Positions 11,347-21,681 of a DNA stretch of 64,000 nucleotides are shown here, piece after piece. Each line of letters starts with the position of its first letter. Positions within the stretch are counted from its first letter, which is position 1. Location of the stretch: positions 1-64,000 of the forward strand of contig NMRA01000211.1 of the NCBI GenBank assembly GCA_002633005.1. The letters run 5' to 3'. The stretch is from Phoronis australis (Eukaryota > Phoronida > Phoronidae). Position numbers and translations under genes: made by a program. The notes beneath the pieces are model-generated. The model had not been told where the DNA came from. It worked only from the letters and a program-made list of their open reading frames with translations, and did no database searches.

Positions 11347-12843
11347 GTATTATCGTTGGTAATAATACGTGCTTAGAATTCACATTTTTTAATCTTAAAT
11401 AACTGCATTTGAATTTCTAGATTGGTTCTAATCACGCATCTTTATTTTGCACTACTTCACAATACATGTAGGATCGACCATGCATCGACTGGAAACTAAA
11501 ATGAGCATGAACTGATAAAACATTAACTGTTAGCCTTTTCATATTGTTGTGTCTGCTTAATTAAAAAGGCAATTACATCAAATTTTACGGACTAATATCA
11601 GTTCGAAGCTTTTAGGTAAAGCTACTTTACACGCAAATACCCCGGTGGTGCTCCCTTATTTTCAACGAAGGTGTGTCATTGGAATAATAGCGTAACCACT
11701 CTTTTGTATTCAGCTCGATGAAAATCATATTTCTTTAAGCGAGCCATCACCGTGAAAACTCGCCCTTTTAAATAGTCAACACCGATAAAGGTGACCCAAT
11801 TTACATGTAAGAAGCTTTGGTCAATTTGGTCAAACTTTTTCTACGTGTGTACTTTCGTGTTGCAGTATAGTATAAGTCCGAATTCTCACAACGGCCCATA
11901 CTTTCACAAAATACGTCACAAATATTCCAATTACAATGGTGGTATGATGTACTCAAAATGAGTCATATTCCTCATTTAAACTAAAGATGTTTACTATTTT
12001 GTTTACAAGTGATACAAAAAACTTATTTTAACCACGGTAGATGTTCACTGGTGCACCCAAGAGCCGCCAGATCCCAAACCTTTTTAGCATAGCTACGAGG
12101 GTACAAGTCTCCGTTGCTCGTTGCAAAAAGACGTCCCACGGCTGGCACTCGTTTTAACTTTGCGTTTTTCGCCTTCAGTGTTCAACTCGGTCGCTACTCA
12201 TCCCTCTATGTCCAATTCTTTCCACTTTGATACCCCCGATAAAAATTTATGGTGGGCATGTTCAAGTTTTCATGTGCACCGTTAGACCTGGGTTTGCCGG
12301 ATATTTTCAAATTCCAATACTGTCTTGCTTTGTGGATCAATGCACATGCTGGATACCTTAGCTGTATTTGATTTGACTTCGCCGGTTCCCTACATGACGA
12401 CTTCAGGCTTATAAACAAATCAAATAACCCAGTCACGTAGCCCGGTGTCAATCAAGCGCAGTTATACTGTACTAATTTAAACCGAAAAGGTAACCCTTTC
12501 GTATGAAATATTGAGGTATAAAATTTACCAATCCTCTGTAGCCATCACCTTCACTTCCGGGACCTGGTGTTTGTGTGCTTGAGCAGATTGTGGTCAAAAA
12601 CTTTAAAATGCATAGCAATCTGGGCTGAGTTTCATAACGATGAGTGTCTTGCGAGTTTGGCGAAATCACGCAATCAATTCAGGTCTTCGCGAGATCGAAG
12701 TATGTGATCTCAATAGCTTTTCACTCGCAAATATCTGGTCAGAATTATGGAACTTGCCCGAGATGAGCACGTCTTTCATGGTCACCCTCTGCTTACTGCT
12801 CTCATTGCAGAAAAAATGTTGCGTTTTATTGCAGATCATCACA
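11347..12843. other. Upstream region of the GT31 gene; probable 5'-UTR intron end
   Basis: No coding exon is recognised. Close to the GT31 start, a polypyrimidine stretch and AG at 12834-12835 directly precede ATCATCACAATG, so a 5'-UTR intron may end there. The open frame upstream to 12640 is then intronic or untranslated. Confidence 0.4.
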
Positions 12844-13884
12844 ATGAATATCTTTAAGTATCGGAACAAGAACACATTTGTTGTGCAGTCACTTCGTGCT
12901 TTTCTGGTCCTCGGAACCCTGTTGCTATTGATCAAGTTCATGCAAAGAGCGCGCAAACAGACGGCACGTGACACGGAAGTTCTTAGGTGGCAGAACATTT
13001 CCCCCGAACACATCGAAACAGCTCAGAGAAATCTTACAGTGACCCAATCAAACATTGCAAGTATTCGTCCAAAGATTGAGAGTGTGTGTAGCAGGAATAT
13101 TTTTCTTATTATTGTAATTCTGACGGAGACCAAACGATTTTCAGAGCGTCGTGCAATTCGAAACTCGTGGGGTAAGTCTCCTAATAACGTGTCCTTTCGC
13201 AAAAGATGGCTGACATTATTTGCTGTTGGAAAGTACACGAGCAGATCTGATGTGTTTGAGAAAGAGCTCGATGAAAACAACGATTTGTTCATTGGAGACC
13301 GACCCAGCTCAGGTGATAGCGCTGAACTGTTTCTGGATGTAGTCAGATGGGTTCTGAGCGAATTTCACGGCTGCATTCCGAAGTTCATTCTCAAGAGCAC
13401 AGTGAATATATATGTGAACCCTCTGGCGGTGATACCATGGCTTGAAACCATACAGACAGATAAAGTTTATATGGGACGCAAAGTCAGATTGCATGAAGAA
13501 ATAGCACAAGAACAAAATTTTCAAATTCAAGAATACATCGATGGTCCCGTGGTTTTGTTTTCAACGACGTCCCTAACTGAGATGATAAAACAAGAGGAAA
13601 AACATGAAAATGATCGCCGAGTATTTAACCATGTGTCTGAAGCTGTATGTCTCGGAATGCTAGCAATGAGGGGCGGAGTTACGGCGCAAAACAGCAAAGA
13701 ACTTATGGCACTCCACTACAATCACGTGAGACGGATCCCTTGTGGATACGCAAACATTTTCCTGGGGTCAGAGGTCAAGCCCAGTGGACACTCGACTATT
13801 TATAAACACATTTTGAAAGATCTCAATAATCCATCTTGCGCTGGTTACGATTTAGTGAACAGAAAACGAACTGATCTGAGGTGA
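12844..13884 (+). CDS. GT31 beta-1,3-galactosyltransferase-like type II membrane protein, catalytic motifs lost
   Basis: 346 aa if started at ATG 12844, chosen because a good splice acceptor lies just before it and it gives a classic short cytosolic tail. The frame is also open from an ATG at 12640. Residues 17-33 form a Leu-rich transmembrane anchor, followed by a stem with NIS and NLT glycosylation sites. The luminal domain shows GT31 hallmarks: ERRAIRNSWG (101-110, family RRxxIRxTWG), FAVG, ENNDLF (family E..YxDI), W...C before the metal motif, VYMGRK, YIDGPVVLFS (family YPxYxxGxGYVLS). Where GT31 enzymes have K-T-D-D-D-V-F-V-N this protein has K184-S-T-V-N-I-Y-V-N192, so all three Asp are replaced. 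The later E-D-V motif is E266-A267-V268. It therefore keeps the fold signature but not the Mn/UDP-sugar ligands, and it is probably a Golgi pseudoenzyme or a diverged transferase. An ATTAAA near 13995 could serve polyadenylation. Confidence 0.85.
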   Translation: MNIFKYRNKNTFVVQSLRAFLVLGTLLLLIKFMQRARKQTARDTEVLRWQNISPEHIETAQRNLTVTQSNIASIRPKIESVCSRNIFLIIVILTETKRFSERRAIRNSWGKSPNNVSFRKRWLTLFAVGKYTSRSDVFEKELDENNDLFIGDRPSSGDSAELFLDVVRWVLSEFHGCIPKFILKSTVNIYVNPLAVIPWLETIQTDKVYMGRKVRLHEEIAQEQNFQIQEYIDGPVVLFSTTSLTEMIKQEEKHENDRRVFNHVSEAVCLGMLAMRGGVTAQNSKELMALHYNHVRRIPCGYANIFLGSEVKPSGHSTIYKHILKDLNNPSCAGYDLVNRKRTDLR

Positions 13885-14663
13885 CTAGATATATTGACAA
13901 AAACTCGACTGCGTGTTTAGGTGGAACTGTGTTACTTTTAATTAAGGGATAATCTGATCATTTCTAAAAATATTCAACGAAGCAACAAAAGCCAATTAAA
14001 ATCCCATTGCAGGCAGTTGATTTATTCAAAATGTAAGTGGACAGAATACTGGAACCTTGGAGAAACTGAAAAAACTTGCTGAATGACCATGAGCATTATA
14101 CGTTCGTTTAACAGACTGGACACTGGATTTCCACAACAGACTGTTCTGAAAAACACAGTCGTTTTGAATTCAAATCTTCGGTTTTTCTGCGAACTTACAG
14201 TGTATGCATATCGTTCGCGCTTCTGTGAATACCCCTAGGTCTAAACAAGAAAGTGTTTAAATTTCAATAGCTGTACTTAGAGAAATCCTTCGTTTAGGAT
14301 TACCTAGTATCAGGATACTGAGGTAAGCCAAACTAGTTTTTTCAAAGACTGCAATGTTGTTGTGCTTTTTTTTTGCTTTTGCTCTTTTTGTTAATGACAA
14401 AGTTGAACGTTCTGCAGAGGACGGCAAAACAAACTAAACAAGATAGGTACATCCTGCTCAATTTATAATCCTCTAAGTTTGGGGTCCCTTTTTACATTAT
14501 CTCTTTCAGACCTATGACTAGTCTACATAGTATCACTCAGTCAATGGAGAAATCAAATCTTCGACTTTTGGAATCATTGTATGGAAGAGGAACCAAGTTG
14601 TGCACCGATATGCAATACACTGTCATAGTCTCTTAAATATGAGCAGCATGTCATAAAAATTAT
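13885..14663. other. 3' flank of GT31 gene
   Basis: Probable 3' UTR (ATTAAA near 13995), then nothing recognisable. Confidence 0.4.
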
Positions 14664-15230
14664 TTTAAAAGGATACTAAACCCCGTTTCATGATTTCAAC
14701 TAATCCTGTCTAAGCTCTGTCACCTGCTAATGCATCACTGGTGTGGACCTTATTACTAAAAAAACGGCTAACGGGTTTTGTTCAAGGCCTATGAATTGTG
14801 CATTCGCCCCCCGAGTCTCCCTGGGTGCGCGCATATCCGAGTCAGCAATTCGCACCCCGAACTGCCAAATGGTATCTGGGAGAATTTTAGGGGGGGAGGG
14901 CATGACGCCCTTGGCCCCAACACTCATACTCCCTACGTCACACGTTGGGTATTATGATTAGGACTGAACCCAACACTCATACTCTCTATGTCGCACGTTG
15001 GATATTATGGTTCTTAGAGGGCGGTCTTTCACCACAGTTGCCGTGTAACTCGCTAATACGAAGGTCACGCTTGCCCGTTTAGCAGATTTTCAGGCCGTTT
15101 TCAGATTCTTCTTCCAACTTTTGAGTGTTTTCGAGGGTTACAAAGCATTATTTTGTTTCAAATAACCGGATGGGAAAGTCGTTTTTAATATCTGTTAATA
15201 GGCGGAAACCAGGTTTGGTATCTTTTTAAA
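14664..15230 (+). mobile_element. MITE family 3, copy 1 (567 bp)
   Basis: The ends are imperfect inverted repeats: TTTAAAAGGATACTAAACC on the left and, reverse-complemented, TTTAAAAAGATACCAAACCT on the right. An inverted, shorter relative is at 23186-23558 inside P450 intron 2. Shared internal blocks include CTGTCACCTGCTAA, ACAGTTGCCGTGTAA and TTGCCCGTTTAGCAGA. No transposase. This copy also carries a central segment (about 14760-14960) absent from the other. Confidence 0.75.
14916..15013. repeat. 53-bp tandem duplication
   Basis: CCCAACACTCATACTC, then TATGTC/CACGTTGG and TATTATG, occurs twice at a 53-bp spacing inside the MITE at 14664-15230. Confidence 0.8.
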
Positions 15231-16075
15231 TGAGCGATGCACGTCTGAGAACGTCCGTTGAGACGTTTATTTTATCTAAATTTCAAAGACCATTTTATTT
15301 AAAGACAAATAAATATTATGCCTAGCCAAATGGTTCTCGATCCAGGACCTCTCTTTAAATGATAATAGTGTAGTGTTTTGTCCAAGAACGCTGGAATAAC
15401 TACAAAATGTGCAGCTTTAATTAATATTGTTACAGTTTATTTTCAAGAAGGAGGATCAAAATATGAGTTTGCAGTTCTACAATAGTTCTTACGTCAAGTT
15501 AAAGTATTCATTACATGCAACAGATATAGTATGAAAAAGTACAAATTATTCAGGCTGGAAACTATCTTTATATATAATACAAATGGAATATGTTAAAAAA
15601 ACGAAGTCTTGACATGTTTCAATATGACCAACATCATCAAGAGAAACAAAATGTTTGTTTCTGAAAATCATTATTTTCTTAAAATTATAACTTACTTTTT
15701 TTTCACTGAGACCATTTGAAACAGTATATGCTACACAATAATTTAATATATGGCAAACAATAAAAACAGAAGTGCGAGCAACTAAGACAATAATACGATA
15801 CACTAAAATTAAAAGTGCCTTTAATTGGCAAAGATGAAAATCTCACTAAATCGACATCATAGAAGCTCTTTGTGTTAACTTGAAATGGACGCTGAGTATT
15901 GTACGTTTGCCAAATCTCAAAAATAAAGAACAAAAGTAAGTTGTAATAGTTTTTGCTTCTAAATATTTAACGAAAATGGTGACAGCGTTTTTGTGCATGG
16001 AATTTCACAAATTTGAGCTTGAGAAATGACAACTATTACTTGGAAGCTTGTCGTTATGTAAACACTCCTGTAAGT
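15231..16075. other. AT-rich, no gene recognised
   Basis: Several stop-poor frames on the minus strand (15546-15933) are AT-rich and show no domain. Confidence 0.45.
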
Positions 16076-16455
16076 GAAAGACTTTGCTTGTGCCGTGACT
16101 CTGGCTCTGTGGAGGATGAGCTACACTTTGTGTTTTGATTGTTCTCTTTATAACTCACGGGGGTCTATTCTGTTTAATAATGTTTCTCTTCAAATCCCGA
16201 ACTTTGTAGATTTCAGTAGATTAGATAGGTTAAAACTGCTATTTCAGTATTTCCCTAGCCGATTTGCCAAATATATCAAGTCTGCTTTGAATTTAGAAAC
16301 CGTCGCATTTATGGTACATCTTAGTTGTGTGGTTAAAGTGACTAATAAGCCCAACTGGGCTGGGTACTTATTTTTCTTAGAGAATGTTAGACCTATAACT
16401 GTTTGAATTTATCGTATTTGTCACTATAATAAACAAATACAATACAATACAATAC
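16076..16455 (+). pseudogene. LINE 3' end with (AATAC)n tail
   Basis: From 16079 the + frame reads RLCLCRDSGSVEDELHFVF and then stops. The next frame continues DCSLYNSRG, later LLFQYFPSRFAKYIKSALNL. Family knowledge: CR1/L2-type LINE ORF2 proteins end with a C-x2-C...VEDExHFxxxCPxY block and a final AKFIxxALxxR helix, so this is the C-terminus with one frameshift. It ends in a microsatellite tail of AATAC units (16436-16455), as expected for LINEs that use short 3' repeats instead of poly-A. Confidence 0.8.
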
Positions 16456-19400
16456 CACCCCTAATAGTGCGTGTCACTATTTAATTTCATTTTTTTTTTA
16501 ATTTGACTTTCCTTGCCTGTCACTGAACATTTGTCAGTTGAAAAAATTCTGCTAAGTAAAGTAAAATCACTCTCATTAAAAAATCTTGAATAAACTTGTT
16601 GTGAAAGCCTTCTTTTTCAACGTTGAATTCCAAGCTTGGAAAATCTTGCATCTTGGTTTCCATTGCTATGCAGGATTGCATGGGATTGCTGACCACTAAT
16701 ATTATATAAGCTGGCTATCTTTAGCGAATTTCTTTACCAAGCATTCTTTACGAAGTGGCTCATAATCAAGGTACATGTAAATGCGTCTCACAACCTGTTC
16801 ACGCGTGACAACGTAACACTGAAGCCTGCTAAGATGCACATGTAGGGACGTCGCTTGCAGGGTTATGCAATGCCAGTGTGGAACCATGTTTGAGGTAGGT
16901 AAAAAAGTCTTGGAAATAAAGCCCAAATTTGACTTATACTAAAAAAGCTTGAATTTTCACCTAAATTAGTATTAGTTGCAAGCATATTCAAGCTGAATGA
17001 AACAACGTGTAACCAGGTACAATCGCTGACGACTTCTCACAACCAGGTGTACGTTTCGTAGACGCGAGAACCGAGATATCGCCATACCAAGTATAGCACA
17101 CCTTAGCTTCCTCCCGAGATTCCTACGTAAACTGGTCTCAGACTAGGCTTCAATCTTGCTCATCGAATTTTGTAAACGGGATTAGTGGCTCCGACGAGAT
17201 TATAACAAATTGGGTTCCAACACAATGCAGGATGAAATGGGACAACATACCTGTGCAGATAAAAGGCCCACCCACTATAACTCGAGAAATATGAGACATA
17301 TCACGTAGTAGGTCTCATGCTACAACGACTGCTGTTTGTGGAGTGTAAGATTTTTTTTTTTTGTTTCCTTCAGCTATTTTATGTAACCACGTGATCTGCC
17401 TGTGTTACAGACGCTACAAATAAAGACCAACAATCCACTTTTTTGCCTCAAAACAGATGTTTCAAGTAGCTATTCCGGGCATTTTGGAGCTGTCTTCTAT
17501 GCGTAGTCTCGAGCAATACATTTTATCACTCAAATGTGCGTTTTGTCTCTGACGTGGGGCAAAACGTAACGTTTTTTTCTTTGTGTGGTATGGTTTTGTC
17601 ATGTGGTCAAATGCCATGTATATGTACTGTCCAAAAGAGTATGAAATGGCAAATACAGTACCTTATAATCATTAATATACATTAAAAGGTTCAAATTGAT
17701 ATTGCAATATTTTTGCATAAGAAAGAACATTTCCAGGACTTTTTACCCTATTGTCCAAACAATGCAAACGTGCAGTGCCGTTCAGTGCAAAACTTTAAAC
17801 TTATAAGCAACCTGCTCAACAAAAAAATAATATGATTTTAGTGCTCGATTTAGCAGGTCGTCGATGGGACTTCATATTGAGTTTAGCCATCTGGGAAAGA
17901 TCCCATGTCGCCAAGCAGTCGCCACAACCAGTATCAAAGTCAGACAATAGTTCCCCCCGAACTTAGTTTCAAAATCCATGGTGACGTTCAAACTTTAAAT
18001 TACTTACAGTTTTCTTAGATTCAATACTTTTGATTCACAGTTGTTCAACTATTTTTGCGAAATCATTGCATTTGCCAGTCAGCACATATCAAACTCGGTA
18101 GTCAGAATTGTCCGGCAAAAATCGGGCAAAATCGAACCATGAAGCACACGCCTCCAGCGTATCCGATCGCCTGCGTCCTTCGATTGCAGGATAAATTGAG
18201 GCAGATACATGTATTTTATGGTGCATATTTCTTATGGGGCGAAATGGAAGATGTATGTGTAATTTTTGAAAACGGAATACAACACGACTTTTTTGGGTTG
18301 ACGATCTCGATGTCAGACACGGCGACATCAGATTTCGTTTTGCCGACCTGGGATTTTTCCGAAGTCGCATTTAGCGACTTGACCTAAAACTTAGCGTCCA
18401 GCACTGGATTGGCTTTAAATGTAAGCCAAAGGTCAATGACCAACAAAATAACATACCCGCAGTGTTTGGTCGCAGACTTGCAACGCAGCATTCGTCAAGC
18501 AGAAATCACAACACCGAGATATGGCCACGTACACGCAGTGTATTGTACGAAGACACTTGGCTTACCTCAAAATCCAACTGCTGCCTGGGCATTTTGGTAA
18601 CTGGCCCAGTTATGTTGCACATCTATCAGAAATAAAGAGGAACAAATTTTTGCAACGTTAAACAAACGTTTTAGGTTTTAAAGGTCACATTTCTTGTCCA
18701 ACTTTCAAATATGCTACTTACAAACTATTAAAACGAAAGTTAAAACTACTACTGTCGCCCCCAATGTATCTATGGTGGGTCTCATTATCTAGAGAATGAT
18801 AACAGCAGCCTGAGGCGATTTAATTAACCACAACAGCATGATGTCTTTGATGTAAACCGACAATTTCTGAGGCGCGCAAGTCGGTCGAGTTGCCCAATCT
18901 CGACCGGATAGGGTGTCAACATAGAATTCTTTTACTGAAGCTTGCGATCTCGCGCAACTCAGCATGTCATTTGCGTTAATCAATTCATGATTCTAATTCA
19001 ATCGTAACAAAGGGCCATGATTTCGGGTGGGAGAAGAATACTTTCATATAGGTAACTGAAGCCGTCAAGAAACTGTATTTTGGCATGCACTTCGGAGCAT
19101 GCCCTTATTTACTGTTGACATTCAGATCTCTTCGTAATATCTCGGTTAATTTCTTTGCAGTGGCTGCTACTCTTGCCTATATTTGCATGTATACTCATGT
19201 ATTTTCATAATGGCCGCTGGAACTTTGCAAATCTCAAGCGCTTACTGTTGTAGGCCTATCATTTTCTGTGTATACTTATAGAGGGCGCCGCCATACACAT
19301 GTTAGCGGACACGCCTCGTATATTACAGCATTTCTGTACCAATTTCAGGTTTCAGCCCGAGCTGCCCATGCCACCGCAACACATTTTAACTAGATCGAAA

Positions 19401-20840
19401 CACTGTAATGATTTTTTTGACTCAAGCAGAGTACAGTTGTTACAAATGAAATTTGGTTCATAAATTTTGTGAAATGGACAGCTGCCATAATTCAGGAGAA
19501 ACACCCCGTGTGAGGGCAGAATACGCATGTATTACGAACAAAATTTTAAAATTCCGTCCGATACTCAATCGTGAAATCCTACTTAGCGGTCTTGCACTGC
19601 CACACTGCGCTTTGTTTCACCTCTTTGTCTTCTGACAAGCTAATAGTGAAACGTAAGTTTGAAGGGCTGCATTCAGTTTGCATGCAGTTGTATTCGCCGT
19701 ATCACTTTTACACATAAAATTTCTTCATGTAATCGTATGAAATTCAACTGTGTGGGTCCATATTTGATGTGCAATGCGAGTGCAATGTGTATGACACTAA
19801 ATCCTACACGTTCAATCTAAAGACTTCCAAAGCTGTGTGGATTCAGGGTTGGTTAACTTCCAGTTAGCTAGCTGTGAATGACTGAACGTTTAAACACAGC
19901 CAGTGAATAATGAGGGTAAAAATTTGGCAATTTAAGGGAAGCTCGTATTTTCAGTTAGTCACATCTCTATTTGCAACCCCGTCGCAAACTGTAGCAGACT
20001 GTTCGGTGTAGTGTTTGCAACTCCTCCGGACATTCAAATTACACCTTCCGTTTCAGCCGTTTAAAAGAAACATGTTTATCTTTTGGAAGATGCTGACACG
20101 TTTGCAGAAGCAAAACTTGCGATTTCCGTTCGCTTTATAACTAAAGCGCCATCTATATCTAAGGGCCTTGATGGTCGTTTTTCATGTGCAGTGTGGGACT
20201 GTTTTCGGCTCACCTGGCATGACTGCCTTTTTTGTAAATACTCAGGTTATCCTTAGACCATACAGGTGGCTCTATGACTGAAAGTAGAGAACTTGGGAAT
20301 TCCCTACATTCTCATATACGAGGTCTCGTGACTAAGTGTTATTCCAAGTTCTAGCACAACAACTTGACCTCAATATTTTTGTTTGCAAGGATTTTAGCCT
20401 GCTACAGCGATAATGGAGTCAGTGAACCCTACACATTTTGCCTACAGCCACATAATTGCGGCCTACAATAGCTATTCATTGGTGTCGATGCTGACCTTAA
20501 GTTGTTTGACAGGAGGGTCGCAGTAGATCTGTGGTAAGTTAGGCCTACTACGCTTCGCATATAAGTGCCGGAAACAAAACTATCTCGTGTGGACTAGACT
20601 AGACCAGTGGCTGTGTCGGGCATCAAAAATAAGGTATGACTGACAGTAGTAAGGTTTTCCACTGGTCGTTTAAGCAATACACCTGTGTAAAAGAATCCAG
20701 GGTCTGTCTGAACTCCAGTGTCTAGTCCGCGATGTGTTTGAAAAGAACGTGGGTGCACTCACGAATGCCATGCAAGCTCATCGGACACCAAGCCCATCGG
20801 ACTTTCTCTACTGTAACGGAGGCTTACATACATGTAGACA
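16456..20840. other. 4.4 kb without a recognised gene
   Basis: I found no exon with family resemblance. A poly-T tract lies near 17350. Frames at 18055-18387 (both strands) and 19453-19635 have no motifs. Regulatory DNA for the downstream P450 could lie here, but nothing specific supports it. Confidence 0.4.
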
Positions 20841-21395
20841 CTCGCCGTAAAATGACACTCGTAATTACGAGCGTAAATTAAATTCCAGGAGTGCCGCCGT
20901 ACACTTACGCTCGTAAATTAAATGGGAAAAAGTTTCGCCGTAAAATTACGCTCATTATAACGAGAGTTAAATTGCAAAAGTGTTACAGTAAAATTACGCC
21001 CGTAAATTAAACGGGGTAAATTACGCTCGTAAAATACCTAAGAACGTTCCAGATTCAAGCCAATCAGTATTAACGTAACATACACGACTGTTAAATAATT
21101 GCTGGTCAGCTCGTTCTTGCACAAATCACTAACGTTGCAGCAGCAATTTGATCTGCCATGATTCAGCGCTCGTAACGTAGACATGTAGGCTAACGCGTCA
21201 GTAAATAAGTATTTACATGAGCATTCGCGAACGTGAGTTGTAAAACAAAAAGTCATTGGCTAAGAGTTTAAACTAAATTCCGAGCGTAATTATACGGCGT
21301 CAAGAATGAAATTACGCTCGTGATCTTACGGCGTAATTAACGACGTAAATAACGGCGTAATGTACATAATTACGCTCGTATTTTTCCGGCGACAC
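20841..21395. repeat. Palindromic TTACGCTCGTAA-rich element, possible MITE
   Basis: Variants of AAATTACGCTCGTAAATTAA occur repeatedly in both orientations between 20855 and 21030 and again between 21275 and 21385. The outer ends are inverted: TCGCCGTAAAATGACACTCG near 20842 and, reverse-complemented, TCGCCGGAAAAATACGAGCG near 21390. Only a possible CAC flanks both ends, so the target duplication is uncertain. The block ends about 290 bp before the P450 start codon. Confidence 0.7.
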
Positions 21396-21681
21396 TTTCC
21401 CCCAACGGCCCAATTCCCCCGTGTTACACCGATGGCACGTCACGTCAATTTTTTAGCTAACGTGGAAAACCGAGCATCAAATGCTTTAAACGGAATGAAG
21501 TTGCACGTTTCTCGACATTTCCTAGTGCTCACACTTTTGCAGGAGTTTGTTTTGAAATTAGGATTTAAATGTAATTATTTAAGATGACTACATTATCTGC
21601 TCTTTTCCTCGATGATCACGCATGCAGTGCTCATTCTGGGAAAAACTATTCCTTTTTATAGACCTTTGTAGATATAGAAGA

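Noticed and set aside
12640-12843. N-terminal extension of the GT31 reading frame from an upstream ATG
   Set aside because: It would place 68 extra residues, including a second hydrophobic run, before the membrane anchor. A strong splice acceptor just before 12844 makes an untranslated exon/intron more likely.
15546-15933. Minus-strand frames with hydrophobic, Cys-rich text
   Set aside because: The region is AT-rich, which inflates Phe/Tyr/Leu/Ile codons. No signal peptide or family pattern holds up.
20841-21395. CRISPR-like array
   Set aside because: The repeats are palindromic cores in both orientations with irregular spacing in a eukaryotic context. This fits a MITE, not a CRISPR array.
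21622-21681. Upstream in-frame ATG of the P450
   Set aside because: It adds 20 residues with Arg/Lys before the anchor. Microsomal P450s normally start right before the hydrophobic segment, as the 21682 start does.
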